This document shows, in pieces, positions 16,247-25,627 of a stretch of DNA of 64,000 nucleotides. A program made the translations under genes and the position numbers. A model generated the notes under the pieces. That model was given only the letters and a program-made list of their open reading frames with translations, ran no database searches and was not told the DNA's origin. This DNA is from DATFKA01 sp035268885 (lineage in GTDB: Bacteria > Bacteroidota > Bacteroidia > Chitinophagales > Saprospiraceae). The stretch is taken from assembly GCA_035268885.1 (NCBI GenBank), contig DATFKA010000173.1, positions 1 through 64,000 of the forward strand, given 5' to 3'. Position 1 is the first letter of the stretch; the number at the start of each line of letters is the position of its first letter.

Positions 16247-17671
16247 ATGGATACCACGCAAACAAAGAAAGTCAAACTCAGGACGGTAGTCACTAAGCAC
16301 CTGGCGGATATCATTACGCCGGTTTCTCTGTACCTGAAGGTAAGAGACCACTATACTCAGGCGGTACTTTTGGAGAGTAATGACTTTAGCAGTGCCGAAG
16401 ATTGTTTCTCTTTTATTGGATTACAGGCCATCGCGGAAATTTCGGTGCAAAACCGGCAAATAACCGAAAGTCTGCCCGATGGTAGCCAAACGGTGATTCC
16501 CATTCCGGCCTACGATACTGACACGGTCCCCGAAGAGTTGTTGCGGTTTACCCAACAATTTGATGTAGAAAATCAATCCGAGCTTGGAAGATTCAATGGC
16601 TTTTTTGGTCACGTGGGTTTTGATGGCGTACAATACTTCGATACGCTGGCCTTTGATTCGGATAAACGCCGTTTCGATCTGCCCGATATTCGATTTACAC
16701 TGCATAAATATATCATTGCGATCAACCATTATAAAAACGAATTGTATATCCTGGAGAACTTATTAGAAGGGGAGGAGCCCTCTTCGGGAAAACTGGAATC
16801 GTTGATCTTGAGTCAAAAAATTCCTGCACATGAATTCCATTTAGAAGGTCAGGAACAAAGTAATCTCACCGATGAAGAATTTAAAAAGTTGGTGAGTATT
16901 GGCAAGAAGCACTGTCAGTTGGGGGATGTGTTTCAGATCGTATTCTCCCGTCAATTTTCTCAGTCTTTTAAAGGTGACGAGTTTAATGTCTATCGGGTCT
17001 TGCGTTCCATCAACCCTTCGCCCTACCTTTTTTATTTTGATTATGGCAGCTATAAAATTTTTGGCTCTTCACCAGAGAGCCAGATGGTGATCCGTAACGG
17101 TGTGGCGAAGGTAAATCCCATTGCCGGTACTTACCGTCGTACCGGAAACCGAGTCGAAGATGAGGCCAAAGCCAAAGAATTGACCCAGGACCCCAAGGAG
17201 AATGCCGAACACATCATGCTGGTAGATTTGGCCCGCAATGATTTGGGCCGACACGCCGTCAACGTGCGGGTAGAAAAATTGAAGGAAATTCATTTTTATA
17301 GCCACGTAATACACCTGGTATCTACGGTGGTGGGCGACCTGGAAGAGGGGTCTAATCCAGTACAGATCTTTGGAGATACCTTCCCGGCCGGTACACTCTC
17401 GGGAGCTCCCAAGTACAAGGCCATTGAATTGATTAATAAGTACGAAAACCAAAACCGAAGTCTTTACGGCGGTGCCCTGGGCTATCTGGGTTTCGATGGT
17501 GAAATCAACACGGCGATTGTTATCCGATCCTTCCTAAGTAAGGACAATAATCTTTACTACCAGGCGGGGGCCGGAGTGGTTTCCGCGAGCGTGGAGGAAA
17601 ATGAGCTACAGGAAGTCAACAATAAACTAGGGGCCCTCAAAAAAGCCCTGCTTGAAGCCGAAAAACTGTAA
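16247..17671 (+). CDS. trpE: Anthranilate synthase component I
   Basis: 474 residues. TrpE makes anthranilate from chorismate and ammonia or glutamine with TrpG. The N-terminal LLESNDF matches the LLES motif of the tryptophan-binding regulatory site, so feedback inhibition is expected. The C-terminal chorismate-binding domain shows VFQIVFSRQFS, SSPESQMV, PIAGTYRRTG, DLARNDLGR and PAGTLSGAPK. First structural gene of the operon, controlled by the attenuator just upstream. Confidence 0.97.
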   Translation: MDTTQTKKVKLRTVVTKHLADIITPVSLYLKVRDHYTQAVLLESNDFSSAEDCFSFIGLQAIAEISVQNRQITESLPDGSQTVIPIPAYDTDTVPEELLRFTQQFDVENQSELGRFNGFFGHVGFDGVQYFDTLAFDSDKRRFDLPDIRFTLHKYIIAINHYKNELYILENLLEGEEPSSGKLESLILSQKIPAHEFHLEGQEQSNLTDEEFKKLVSIGKKHCQLGDVFQIVFSRQFSQSFKGDEFNVYRVLRSINPSPYLFYFDYGSYKIFGSSPESQMVIRNGVAKVNPIAGTYRRTGNRVEDEAKAKELTQDPKENAEHIMLVDLARNDLGRHAVNVRVEKLKEIHFYSHVIHLVSTVVGDLEEGSNPVQIFGDTFPAGTLSGAPKYKAIELINKYENQNRSLYGGALGYLGFDGEINTAIVIRSFLSKDNNLYYQAGAGVVSASVEENELQEVNNKLGALKKALLEAEKL

Positions 17672-17716
17672 AAAAAAGCGGGTGGCAAAGGGGCCTAACA
17701 ACAAAATAAAAGAATC

Positions 17717-18325
17717 ATGAAAATACTAGTCTTAGACAACTACGACTCTTTCACCTATAACCTGGTCCAGTATATCCAGGACATACTGGGGCAAAAGATC
17801 AATGTCGTTCGGAACGACGCCATTGATCTTGATGCCGTTGCGGCCTACGATGTCATCATCTTGTCGCCGGGTCCGGGAGTGCCCTCCGAAGCGGGGATTA
17901 TGCCGGAGCTGATCAAGCGCTACGCACCGGAAAAACCGATCCTGGGCGTTTGTTTGGGACATCAGGCCATTGGGGAAGCTTTTGGTGCCCGCCTGGAGAA
18001 CCTTACGCAGGTGTACCATGGGATTGAGACGCCCATTAAGGTGACAGATGAGAAAGATCCACTTTTTCGGAATATTCCCGACGTCTTTCATGCAGGCCGA
18101 TATCATTCCTGGATCGTAAGAAAGGATAGTTTACCTTCGGAATTGAAAATAACCGCAATCGACGTAAAGGGCGAAATTATGGCGATGCGCCATACTACTT
18201 ATCCGGTTTTTGGGGTGCAATTTCATCCGGAATCCGTAATGACCTCGGAAGGGAAAAAGATGCTGGCTAATTTCTTGTCCAGTTGTGGGGTCGAAATTCC
18301 CAGAGAAGCTTTAATGGCAGAATAA
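17717..18325 (+). CDS. trpG: Anthranilate synthase component II (glutamine amidotransferase)
   Basis: 202 residues, class I glutamine amidotransferase that supplies ammonia to TrpE. The motifs are DNYDSFTYNLVQY, LSPGPGVPSEAG, the nucleophile in GVCLGHQAIGEAFG and the His-Glu pair in VQFHPESVMT. A separate gene, not fused to trpD, 45 nt after trpE. It could also serve p-aminobenzoate synthesis, as TrpG does in some bacteria. Confidence 0.96.
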   Translation: MKILVLDNYDSFTYNLVQYIQDILGQKINVVRNDAIDLDAVAAYDVIILSPGPGVPSEAGIMPELIKRYAPEKPILGVCLGHQAIGEAFGARLENLTQVYHGIETPIKVTDEKDPLFRNIPDVFHAGRYHSWIVRKDSLPSELKITAIDVKGEIMAMRHTTYPVFGVQFHPESVMTSEGKKMLANFLSSCGVEIPREALMAE

Positions 18326-18369
18326 ATAAGATATTTTTTGGCGAAAGCCTAAGAGCTAAATAAATAACC

Positions 18370-19362
18370 ATGAAAACGGTACTGAATCGTTTATTTGAAC
18401 ACGATAAACTCAGTCGGGAAGAAGCCCGGCAAATATTGGTAGATATATCGGGTGGCCAGTATAATCATATACAAGTAGCTTCCTTTACCACGGTATTTAA
18501 TATGCGCCCCATCACCCTGTCGGAATTACAGGGCTTTCGCGATGCCCTATTAGAGCTTTGCGTCAAAATAGATTTGGGTGATCAGGAGACCCTGGATATC
18601 GTCGGCACGGGAGGTGATGGCAAGAACACCTTTAATGTTTCGACAACCTCGGCTATGGTGATCGCCGGTGCCGGGTATAAAGTCAGTAAACACGGTAGCT
18701 ACGGCGTTTCCTCTTCGGTTGGCTCCTCCAATGTACTGATCGAACTGGGTTACAGATTTACCAATGATCAGGATACTTTACGTCGTCAGTTGGACGAAGC
18801 AAATATGTGTTTTTTACACGCCCCTTTATTCCATCCAGCGATGAAAGAGGTCGTTCCGGTACGTAAACAGTTGGGCATGAAGACCTTTTTTAATATGCTG
18901 GGGCCACTGGTTAATCCCCTACAACCTAAATACCAGTTATTCGGTACCTTTAGTATGGAACTTTCGCGTATGTTCCAGTATATTATGCAACATACGGGGC
19001 GACGCTTTGCTATTGTCTACGCGCTGGATGGCTACGATGAGATTTCATTGACGGGTGATTTTAAACTCCGTACCAATGACAGCGAGCGGATTATTACGCC
19101 TAAGATGATGGGGTACCAGCAAATAAATCCCAAAGAACTGTACGGTGGGGAAACGGCAGAAGAAGCGGCGACAACCTTGTTAAATGTTTTACAGGACAAG
19201 GCGACTCCGGCTCAGAAAGCGGTGGTAATGGCCAATGCCGGATTAGCCATTCGGGTCATTCGTTCGGAGCAATCGATGGAAGATTGTTTGGCGGAAGCCC
19301 GCGAAAGTATTGAAAGTGGTCGCGCTTATCAGCAACTTCAAAAGTTAGTAGCGCAAAGCTAG
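18370..19362 (+). CDS. trpD: Anthranilate phosphoribosyltransferase
   Basis: 330 residues, family length. It transfers phosphoribose from PRPP to anthranilate. The PRPP loop VGTGGDGKNTFNVSTTSA is clear, followed by KHGSYGVSSSVGSSNVL and the conserved LGPLVNP. It sits between trpG and trpC. Confidence 0.96.
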   Translation: MKTVLNRLFEHDKLSREEARQILVDISGGQYNHIQVASFTTVFNMRPITLSELQGFRDALLELCVKIDLGDQETLDIVGTGGDGKNTFNVSTTSAMVIAGAGYKVSKHGSYGVSSSVGSSNVLIELGYRFTNDQDTLRRQLDEANMCFLHAPLFHPAMKEVVPVRKQLGMKTFFNMLGPLVNPLQPKYQLFGTFSMELSRMFQYIMQHTGRRFAIVYALDGYDEISLTGDFKLRTNDSERIITPKMMGYQQINPKELYGGETAEEAATTLLNVLQDKATPAQKAVVMANAGLAIRVIRSEQSMEDCLAEARESIESGRAYQQLQKLVAQS

Positions 19363-19402
19363 TAAGCCCAATCACCAAATTTAAAAACTAATAATTATAC
19401 CT

Positions 19403-20218
19403 ATGACGATCCTCAATAAAATCGTAGACCACAAACGGGAAGAGGTGAAAAAGCGTAAGGAACTTTATCCCATCAAACTCTTAGAGAAGAGTCTGTATTT
19501 TGATTCTCCCTGCGTATCGATGAAAAAGTATTTACGTCGTCCGGATAAATCGGGCATCATTGCTGAATTTAAACGAAAGTCACCCTCCAAGGGGGATATT
19601 AATCCCTATGCCAAAGTAGAGCGCGTGACCATTGGGTATATGCAGGCGGGGGCATCGGGTCTGTCAATACTGACCGATACACATTTCTTTGGGGGAAAAA
19701 ATGAAGACCTGACGGAGGCGCGTAAATTTAATTTCTGTCCTATTCTGCGCAAGGATTTTATTATTGACGAATACCAGCTCTACGAGGCGCGGGCCATCGG
19801 TGCCGACGTTATATTGTTGATTGCAGAGTGTCTGGATCGCGGACGCCTGAAGGCACTTGCTCAGAAGGCAAAAGATTTAGGGCTGGAAGTATTAATGGAA
19901 GTCCATTCGGAGGAGCAGCTGGCCAAAGCCAATGAGTACGTGGATATCATCGGGGTGAATAACCGGAATTTGCACGATTTTAGTGTCAGTATTCAGACCT
20001 CAATTGACTTGTTTTCTCTGATCCCGAATGACTTTGTGAAGATATCTGAAAGTGGGATTAGCGATCCAAATGCCATTGTCCAACTGAAGGAAGTTGGTTT
20101 TGAGGGCTTTCTCATTGGGGAATACTTTATGCAGGCTGATGAGCCACACAAGGAGTGTGCAGATTTTATTGAACGAATTAACCAAATGGAATCAACGCTA
20201 AAACACGGAATTGCATGA
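19403..20218 (+). CDS. trpC: Indole-3-glycerol phosphate synthase
   Basis: 271 residues, a TIM barrel with the family motifs IIAEFKRKSPSKGDIN (catalytic Lys), SILTDTHFFGG, PILRKDFIIDEYQ, GVNNRNL and SESGI. It closes the indole ring. It is a stand-alone enzyme, not the TrpCF fusion of enterobacteria; trpF is a separate gene that overlaps its stop by 4 nt (ATGA). Confidence 0.96.
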   Translation: MTILNKIVDHKREEVKKRKELYPIKLLEKSLYFDSPCVSMKKYLRRPDKSGIIAEFKRKSPSKGDINPYAKVERVTIGYMQAGASGLSILTDTHFFGGKNEDLTEARKFNFCPILRKDFIIDEYQLYEARAIGADVILLIAECLDRGRLKALAQKAKDLGLEVLMEVHSEEQLAKANEYVDIIGVNNRNLHDFSVSIQTSIDLFSLIPNDFVKISESGISDPNAIVQLKEVGFEGFLIGEYFMQADEPHKECADFIERINQMESTLKHGIA

Positions 20219-20883
20219 TGCAGGTAAAAGTTTGTGGAATGCGGCAGTCTGATAATATCGAGGCTATGCTGGCACTTCCTATCGATATGATTGGCTTCAT
20301 TTTCTATCCGGAATCCAAACGCTTTGTCGGAGAACAAGACGAATTAGCTCAGTGGGTTAGAGAAAACGAAGAGACCTTTAATTTGGTGAAAAAAGTGGGC
20401 GTTTTTGTTAACGCTGGTACTTCGGATGTTCTGAATGCCATCCATGATTACGAATTGGATTTTGTGCAGCTGCACGGGTCGGAGGCCCCCGGTTATTGCC
20501 GGGAGTTAGAGCTTTTATGGACGGCCAGTAGTATTCGTACGGCCAAGTTGGTAAAGGCGTTTTCGATTGATGAAAAATTTGACTTCGCCGTGACCACTCC
20601 TTTCGAAGACCATTGTTCCTTCTTTGTGTTCGATACCAAAGGTGTCGGCTTCGGTGGTACGGGAAAGCAATTCGATTGGTCCCTTTTGGAAAAATACGAA
20701 GGCAGCACGCCCTTTTTATTAAGTGGCGGTATTGGGGGAGATAGTGCAGAAGCCATCCTGGAGCTAGACCATCCCATGCTTTTTGGTGTAGATATCAATA
20801 GCAAGTTTGAAATCGAGCCGGGTCTGAAAGACGTAGAAATGACCGGGCGGTTTGTTCAAAAATTAAAACAACATCAGCAATGA
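20215..20883 (+). CDS. trpF: Phosphoribosylanthranilate isomerase
   Basis: 222 residues with VKVCGMR at the start, GVFVNA, VQLHGSE, the FDTKGVGFGGTGKQFDW segment and LSGGIGG. It performs the Amadori rearrangement before TrpC. Two adjacent ATGs (20215 and 20218) are possible starts; the first overlaps the trpC stop as ATGA, and trpB overlaps its own stop the same way, indicating translational coupling. Confidence 0.95.
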   Translation: MMQVKVCGMRQSDNIEAMLALPIDMIGFIFYPESKRFVGEQDELAQWVRENEETFNLVKKVGVFVNAGTSDVLNAIHDYELDFVQLHGSEAPGYCRELELLWTASSIRTAKLVKAFSIDEKFDFAVTTPFEDHCSFFVFDTKGVGFGGTGKQFDWSLLEKYEGSTPFLLSGGIGGDSAEAILELDHPMLFGVDINSKFEIEPGLKDVEMTGRFVQKLKQHQQ

Positions 20884-22058
20884 TTGCAGTAGACGAACGC
20901 GGATATTATGGGGAATTTGGCGGAGCCTATATTCCCGAAATGCTTCAGCCCAATATCGAGGAAATTCGCAAAGAATACAGTACCGTTTGGGAAGATGAGG
21001 ATTTTCAAAAAGAGTTTAGATCCCTGTTAAAGGACTACGTAGGACGCCCGACTCCTCTGTACTATGCTTCTCGCCTTTCGGAGCATTTTGGCACCCACAT
21101 CTACCTGAAGCGAGAAGACCTTTGTCATACGGGCGCGCACAAGATCAACAATACGATTGGCCAAATCCTGTTGGCCAAGCGAATGGGTAAAAACCGCATC
21201 ATTGCCGAAACGGGTGCCGGACAGCACGGGGTCGCTACTGCAACGGTTTGTGCCCTGATGGGGATTAAGTGTATCGTGTACATGGGAGAAGTCGATATAG
21301 AACGACAGGCACCAAATGTATCTCGTATGCGAATGTTGGGGGCAGAAGTTCGCCCGGCCAAGAGTGGAAGTAAAACGCTTAAAGACGCCACGAACGAAGC
21401 GATTCGCGATTGGATTAATAATCCGGTAGATACGCACTATATCATTGGTTCGGTAGTGGGACCACATCCCTATCCCGAAATGGTGGCCTTGTTCCAGTCG
21501 GTGATCAGTGAAGAAATCAAATGGCAATTAAAAGAGAAGACCGGTAAAGAAAACCCGGATGCGATCATTGCCTGTGTGGGCGGTGGTAGTAATGCTGCTG
21601 GCGCTTATTATCATTATCTCAACGAAGAGGAGGTACGCCTCATCGCGGTGGAGGCGGCTGGCCTGGGCGTCGATTCGGGAGAGTCGGCAGCCACCAGTGT
21701 ACTGGGAACCAGGGGGATTATTCACGGTAGCCGTACCCTTTTAATGCAAACTCCCGATGGTCAGATCGTTGAGCCCTATTCTATTTCCGCTGGCCTGGAT
21801 TATCCGGGAATTGGACCTATGCATGCTCATTTGATTCATTCGGGACGGGCGGAAGCCATTAGTATCACGGATAAAGATGCCCTGGAAGCCGCCTACTTCC
21901 TTTCTAAAATTGAAGGCATTATTCCTGCTTTGGAGACGGCACACGCCTTCGCAGCGCTCAATGTGATGAAGTACGATAAGGATGATGTGATCGTCATTAA
22001 TCTTTCCGGAAGGGGAGACAAAGATTTAGCCACCTTTATTAAGCATTACCATGAATAG
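20880..22058 (+). CDS. trpB: Tryptophan synthase beta subunit
   Basis: 392 residues, the main TrpB1 type. It condenses indole with serine using PLP. YGEFGGAYIPE, the PLP lysine in LCHTGAHKINNTIGQ, ETGAGQHGVATAT, CVGGGSNAAG and NLSGRGDKD are all present. The start overlaps the trpF stop by 4 nt and its end overlaps trpA by 8 nt, as expected for the alpha-beta complex. Confidence 0.97.
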   Translation: MIAVDERGYYGEFGGAYIPEMLQPNIEEIRKEYSTVWEDEDFQKEFRSLLKDYVGRPTPLYYASRLSEHFGTHIYLKREDLCHTGAHKINNTIGQILLAKRMGKNRIIAETGAGQHGVATATVCALMGIKCIVYMGEVDIERQAPNVSRMRMLGAEVRPAKSGSKTLKDATNEAIRDWINNPVDTHYIIGSVVGPHPYPEMVALFQSVISEEIKWQLKEKTGKENPDAIIACVGGGSNAAGAYYHYLNEEEVRLIAVEAAGLGVDSGESAATSVLGTRGIIHGSRTLLMQTPDGQIVEPYSISAGLDYPGIGPMHAHLIHSGRAEAISITDKDALEAAYFLSKIEGIIPALETAHAFAALNVMKYDKDDVIVINLSGRGDKDLATFIKHYHE

Positions 22059-22845
22059 AATAGTAGAACTCTTTAAGAAAAAAGACCGGGATATCCTGAA
22101 TATCTACTTTACTGCCGGGTACCCCCAGCTGGAGCATACCCCTATCGTGATTAAAGCACTGGAAGAAGCAGGCGTCGATTTGATTGAAATCGGTATGCCG
22201 TATTCTGATCCCCTGGCGGATGGTCCCACCATTCAGGAGAGCGGCACTCAGGCCATTAAAAATGGAATGACCCTGGACTTGCTTTTCAAGCAAATCGAGG
22301 AGGTACGTCAGCATTCAGATATTCCCCTTGTCATGATGGGTTACTTTAATCAGGTGATGCAATACGGTGAAGATCAGTTTTTTAAGCGGGCTGCTGAGGT
22401 AGGTGTCGATGGCCTGATCTTGCCGGATTTACCCATCTACGAATACGAAACCTTTTATAAGGATATGTTGGAGAAATATGGTCTGGCGATTAGTTTTCTG
22501 ATTACGCCACAAACCAGCGAAGCGCGGATCCTCAAAATTGATGAACTGACCAAAGGCTTCATTTATATGGTATCCAACTCTTCCATCACCGGCGCAAAAA
22601 CGGGGATCTCGGAGGCCCAATTGGACTATTTCAACCGAATCAATGAATTGCCGCTGAATAATCCCCGTTTGATTGGATTTGGAATTTCTAATCACGAAAC
22701 CTTCCGTACGGCCTGCAAGTATGCCAACGGGGCGATTATTGGTTCTGCTTTTATCCGGACTTTGGCGAAAGCTAAGGACATTGGGCAGGCCACTTTGGAT
22801 TTTGTAAAAATGGTGAAAGAGGATGTGAATTCTCCGGTAACTTAA
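22051..22845 (+). CDS. trpA: Tryptophan synthase alpha subunit
   Basis: 264 residues. YFTAGYP, the catalytic region DLIEIGMPYSDPLADGP, GLILPDLP and GFGISNHE are present. It releases indole from indole-3-glycerol phosphate and channels it to TrpB. The start lies 8 nt inside trpB. Confidence 0.97.
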   Translation: MNRIVELFKKKDRDILNIYFTAGYPQLEHTPIVIKALEEAGVDLIEIGMPYSDPLADGPTIQESGTQAIKNGMTLDLLFKQIEEVRQHSDIPLVMMGYFNQVMQYGEDQFFKRAAEVGVDGLILPDLPIYEYETFYKDMLEKYGLAISFLITPQTSEARILKIDELTKGFIYMVSNSSITGAKTGISEAQLDYFNRINELPLNNPRLIGFGISNHETFRTACKYANGAIIGSAFIRTLAKAKDIGQATLDFVKMVKEDVNSPVT

Positions 22846-22855
22846 AAATATCGAC

Positions 22856-23866
22856 ATGATCATTCAACTGGATAAGGGTATTAAGCAGAAGCAGATCGAA
22901 GCCATCCACGAGCAAATGGATAAGATCAATTATGAGCTCAACAGTGTAAAAACCCAATTTGGAGATTATCTCATTGCGGTAGGTAAAAAAGAGTTTGATA
23001 TTCGGAGCATAGGCCATATGCCAGGTATCCGGGATATCCACCGCGTGAGCGATGCCTACAAGCTGGTCTCTAAAAAATGGAAGGTCAAGGATACCATGGT
23101 CGATCTCGGAGATGGTATTGAGATTGGGACAGGACAATTCCACATCATGGCCGGACCTTGCTCCATTGAGTCAGAAGCACAAATCGAAAGTACTATACAG
23201 CATCTGGTTGACAACAATGTGCGCATCATGCGCGGTGGCGTATACAAGCCTCGTTCCTCACCCTACTCGTTTCGTGGGCTGGGGCAGGAAGGCCTGGAAA
23301 TGTGGTATAAGAAAGCCAGTGCGGCCGGTATCAAAATCGTGACCGAAGTAATGATGACGGAGCAGATTGACGATATGTACGATTATGTTGATATTTTTCA
23401 GGTCGGGGCCAGAAATGCGCAGAATTTTAATTTGCTGGATGCCCTGGGTCAGGCGGATAAGCCGGTACTGCTAAAGCGCAGTATGTCTGGTACACTGGAC
23501 GAATTACTGCAGTCAGCAGAATACATTTTCTCCAATGGTAATGAGAAGATTATGCTATGTGAACGCGGCATTCGCACCTACGAGAAAGCTTACCGGAATT
23601 GCATGGATATCAACGCCATTGCCATGCTGAAGGAAAAAACCCACCTGCCTGTAATTGCGGATCCTTCCCATGGTATTGGTCTGCGTCGCTTTGTCTCTCC
23701 AGTGGCCCTGGCGAGTGTGATGGCCGGCGCGGATGGGGTGATTATGGAGGTGCACCATACACCAGAAAAAGCCTATTCGGACGGACAACAAACCTTATCT
23801 TATCAGGAGGCTGGGAAGTTGTACCGTCAATTGATCAAATCCTTTGAGATGCGGGAGTTGTTTTAG
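22856..23866 (+). CDS. aroF: DAHP synthase (type I-beta) with N-terminal ferredoxin-like regulatory domain
   Basis: 336 residues, last gene of the trp operon, 10 nt after trpA. It makes DAHP from PEP and erythrose 4-phosphate, the entry step to chorismate. The catalytic barrel shows AGPCSIES, RGGVYKPRSSPYSF, QVGARNAQNF, LLKRSM, CERGIRT and DPSHGIG. The first 70 residues resemble the ferredoxin-like allosteric domain of Thermotoga-type enzymes rather than a chorismate mutase, and no mutase is fused at the C-terminus. Its place in the operon makes chorismate supply respond to tryptophan attenuation; which amino acid inhibits the enzyme is not known. Confidence 0.93.
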   Translation: MIIQLDKGIKQKQIEAIHEQMDKINYELNSVKTQFGDYLIAVGKKEFDIRSIGHMPGIRDIHRVSDAYKLVSKKWKVKDTMVDLGDGIEIGTGQFHIMAGPCSIESEAQIESTIQHLVDNNVRIMRGGVYKPRSSPYSFRGLGQEGLEMWYKKASAAGIKIVTEVMMTEQIDDMYDYVDIFQVGARNAQNFNLLDALGQADKPVLLKRSMSGTLDELLQSAEYIFSNGNEKIMLCERGIRTYEKAYRNCMDINAIAMLKEKTHLPVIADPSHGIGLRRFVSPVALASVMAGADGVIMEVHHTPEKAYSDGQQTLSYQEAGKLYRQLIKSFEMRELF

Positions 23867-23898
23867 CGTTTTCAAGTCAAAAGCTTTACCTTTATGAA

Positions 23899-23929
23899 TT
23901 GTAGTTTGGTGCAAAATGCATTTATTTTG
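23899..23929 (+). promoter_or_regulatory. Candidate promoter for rluD
   Basis: TTG (23899-23901), a 21-nt spacer and TATTTTG (23923-23929) lie about 50 nt before the rluD ATG, separating it from the trp operon. Confidence 0.45.
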
Positions 23930-23978
23930 CCCCCTTACTCAAGCGTGAAGCGCATTGCCCTGTGTAACCAAAGCCATA

Positions 23979-25052
23979 ATGAAGAACGAAGAAGCACAAA
24001 TACCGGAGAACGAGCAGAACGACGAAGACAATGATGACTTCTATGATATTAAAGAAATTGTAGTTGATAAGAAACAGAAACCCATTCGGATTGATAAGTT
24101 TTTAGTGAATCGCCTGTTTCGAATATCCCGCAATAAGTTGCAGAATGCCATTCGAGACGGTCAGGTGTTGGTCAACGAAGAAGAAATCAAGCCCAATTTT
24201 AAAGTCAAACACGGGCATACCATTAAGGTTATTTTACCTCAGTACCAATCAGAAAACTACGTCAAACCCCAGGATATTCCCCTGGAAATCCATTACGAAG
24301 ATGACGATCTGTTACTGGTGAATAAGCCGGCAGGTATGGTGGTGCATCCGGGGATCGGGCACAAAGATGGCACCCTGGTTAATGCGCTGGCACATTATCT
24401 GGGCCTGGGCGCAGTAGAGGTGGAGGATATGAATTTCCAGGAAAAAATTGGACTGGTACACCGGATCGATAAAAACACCTCTGGGCTTTTACTCATTGCC
24501 AAAAACGATGAAACCCTATCTCACCTGGCCAAGCAATTCTATAACCATACCATTGAACGCACCTATTACGCCCTCGTTTGGGGGCAGCCGGAGCCCCTGA
24601 AGGGAAAAGTAGATGCCCATATCGCACGGCATCCTCGTTTTCGCGATCGATTTGCCGCTTTCCCCGATGGGGAGAAGGGGAAGTGGGCCGTAACGCACTA
24701 CGAAGTAATAGAACCCATGTACTACGTGAGTTTAGTGAAATGCAATCTGGAGACGGGGCGTACCCATCAGATACGGGTACATATGAAGCACCTGGGGCAT
24801 CCCTTATTTAGTGATGATCGCTACGGAGGAGATCAGATTCGCAAAGGAACGATATACAGTAAGTATAAATTTTTTGTAGATCGGGCTTTTACTTTGTTAC
24901 CCAGGCACGCCCTGCACGCCAAATCATTGGGTTTCGTACACCCGAAGACGGGAGAATTTATGCAATTCGAGAGTGATCTGCCCGAGGATTTCACCAGAGC
25001 TCTGGACGCCTGGCGGGAATATCTACAAAATCGTAAAGAAAACCTAGAATGA
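23979..25052 (+). CDS. rluD: 23S rRNA pseudouridine synthase, RluD family
   Basis: 357 residues from ATG 23979; a TTG 24 nt upstream was rejected because the N-terminal acidic stretch starts naturally at MKNEEAQ. An S4 RNA-binding domain (RIDKFLVNRLFRISRNKLQNAI) precedes the synthase domain with the catalytic Asp in GLVHRIDKNTSGLLLIAK and the motif GRTHQIRVHMKHLGHPL. It would make the pseudouridines of helix 69 in 23S rRNA. The next gene overlaps its stop by 4 nt. Confidence 0.93.
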   Translation: MKNEEAQIPENEQNDEDNDDFYDIKEIVVDKKQKPIRIDKFLVNRLFRISRNKLQNAIRDGQVLVNEEEIKPNFKVKHGHTIKVILPQYQSENYVKPQDIPLEIHYEDDDLLLVNKPAGMVVHPGIGHKDGTLVNALAHYLGLGAVEVEDMNFQEKIGLVHRIDKNTSGLLLIAKNDETLSHLAKQFYNHTIERTYYALVWGQPEPLKGKVDAHIARHPRFRDRFAAFPDGEKGKWAVTHYEVIEPMYYVSLVKCNLETGRTHQIRVHMKHLGHPLFSDDRYGGDQIRKGTIYSKYKFFVDRAFTLLPRHALHAKSLGFVHPKTGEFMQFESDLPEDFTRALDAWREYLQNRKENLE

Positions 25053-25618
25053 CACAGGAGCAGGCCATACCCATTCGAGCGACCCGTCATTGGGTGGAGC
25101 AAGTGGTCATCGGCTACCAATTGTGTCCTTTTGCGCGAATACCGTTTCAGCAGGATACCATTCGATACGTACTTGCTTCGGCGCAAGATACTGCGGGCTT
25201 AAAGAAGATGTTTCTGGAAGAGTGCGGCCGTCTGGAAGCACATACCACAGAAGAAATTTCCACGACCTTACTGATCCTAACCGAAATGGGTAAAGATTTT
25301 ATGGAATACTGGGATTCAGTAGGTTTGGCAGAAGACTGGTTGGATCAGGCCGGGTATACGGGCGTTTTTCAGGTGGCCAGTTTCCATCCTGATTATATTT
25401 TTGCGGAAGCGGAAACTCAGGCGGCCCAAAATTATACGAACCGCTCTCCCTGGCCCATGTTACATCTTTTGAGAGAAGAAGAGCTGGAAGCGGCCATCGA
25501 TCACCATCCGGATATTGAAGCGGTTCCGCAGCGGAATATCGAGCTGATGGAATCAAAAGGAAAAAATCATTGGGAGGGATTATTACAGAAAATAATTGAA
25601 CAAGCGCAACGGCAATAA
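25049..25618 (+). CDS. DUF1415 family protein
   Basis: 189 residues matching DUF1415: ATRHWVEQVVIGYQLCPFA at the start, then FQVASFHPDYIFAEA and NRSPWPMLHLLREEE. The family is conserved in many bacteria but has no assigned reaction that I know of. Overlaps rluD by 4 nt and lies 9 nt before the acyl-CoA reductase gene, so the three are likely one transcript. Confidence 0.85.
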   Translation: MTQEQAIPIRATRHWVEQVVIGYQLCPFARIPFQQDTIRYVLASAQDTAGLKKMFLEECGRLEAHTTEEISTTLLILTEMGKDFMEYWDSVGLAEDWLDQAGYTGVFQVASFHPDYIFAEAETQAAQNYTNRSPWPMLHLLREEELEAAIDHHPDIEAVPQRNIELMESKGKNHWEGLLQKIIEQAQRQ

Positions 25619-25627
25619 ATATTTAAC

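Noticed and set aside
22856..23100. Chorismate mutase domain at the start of the DAHP synthase
   Set aside because: The first 70 residues look like the ferredoxin-like regulatory domain of type I-beta enzymes, not a mutase helix bundle.
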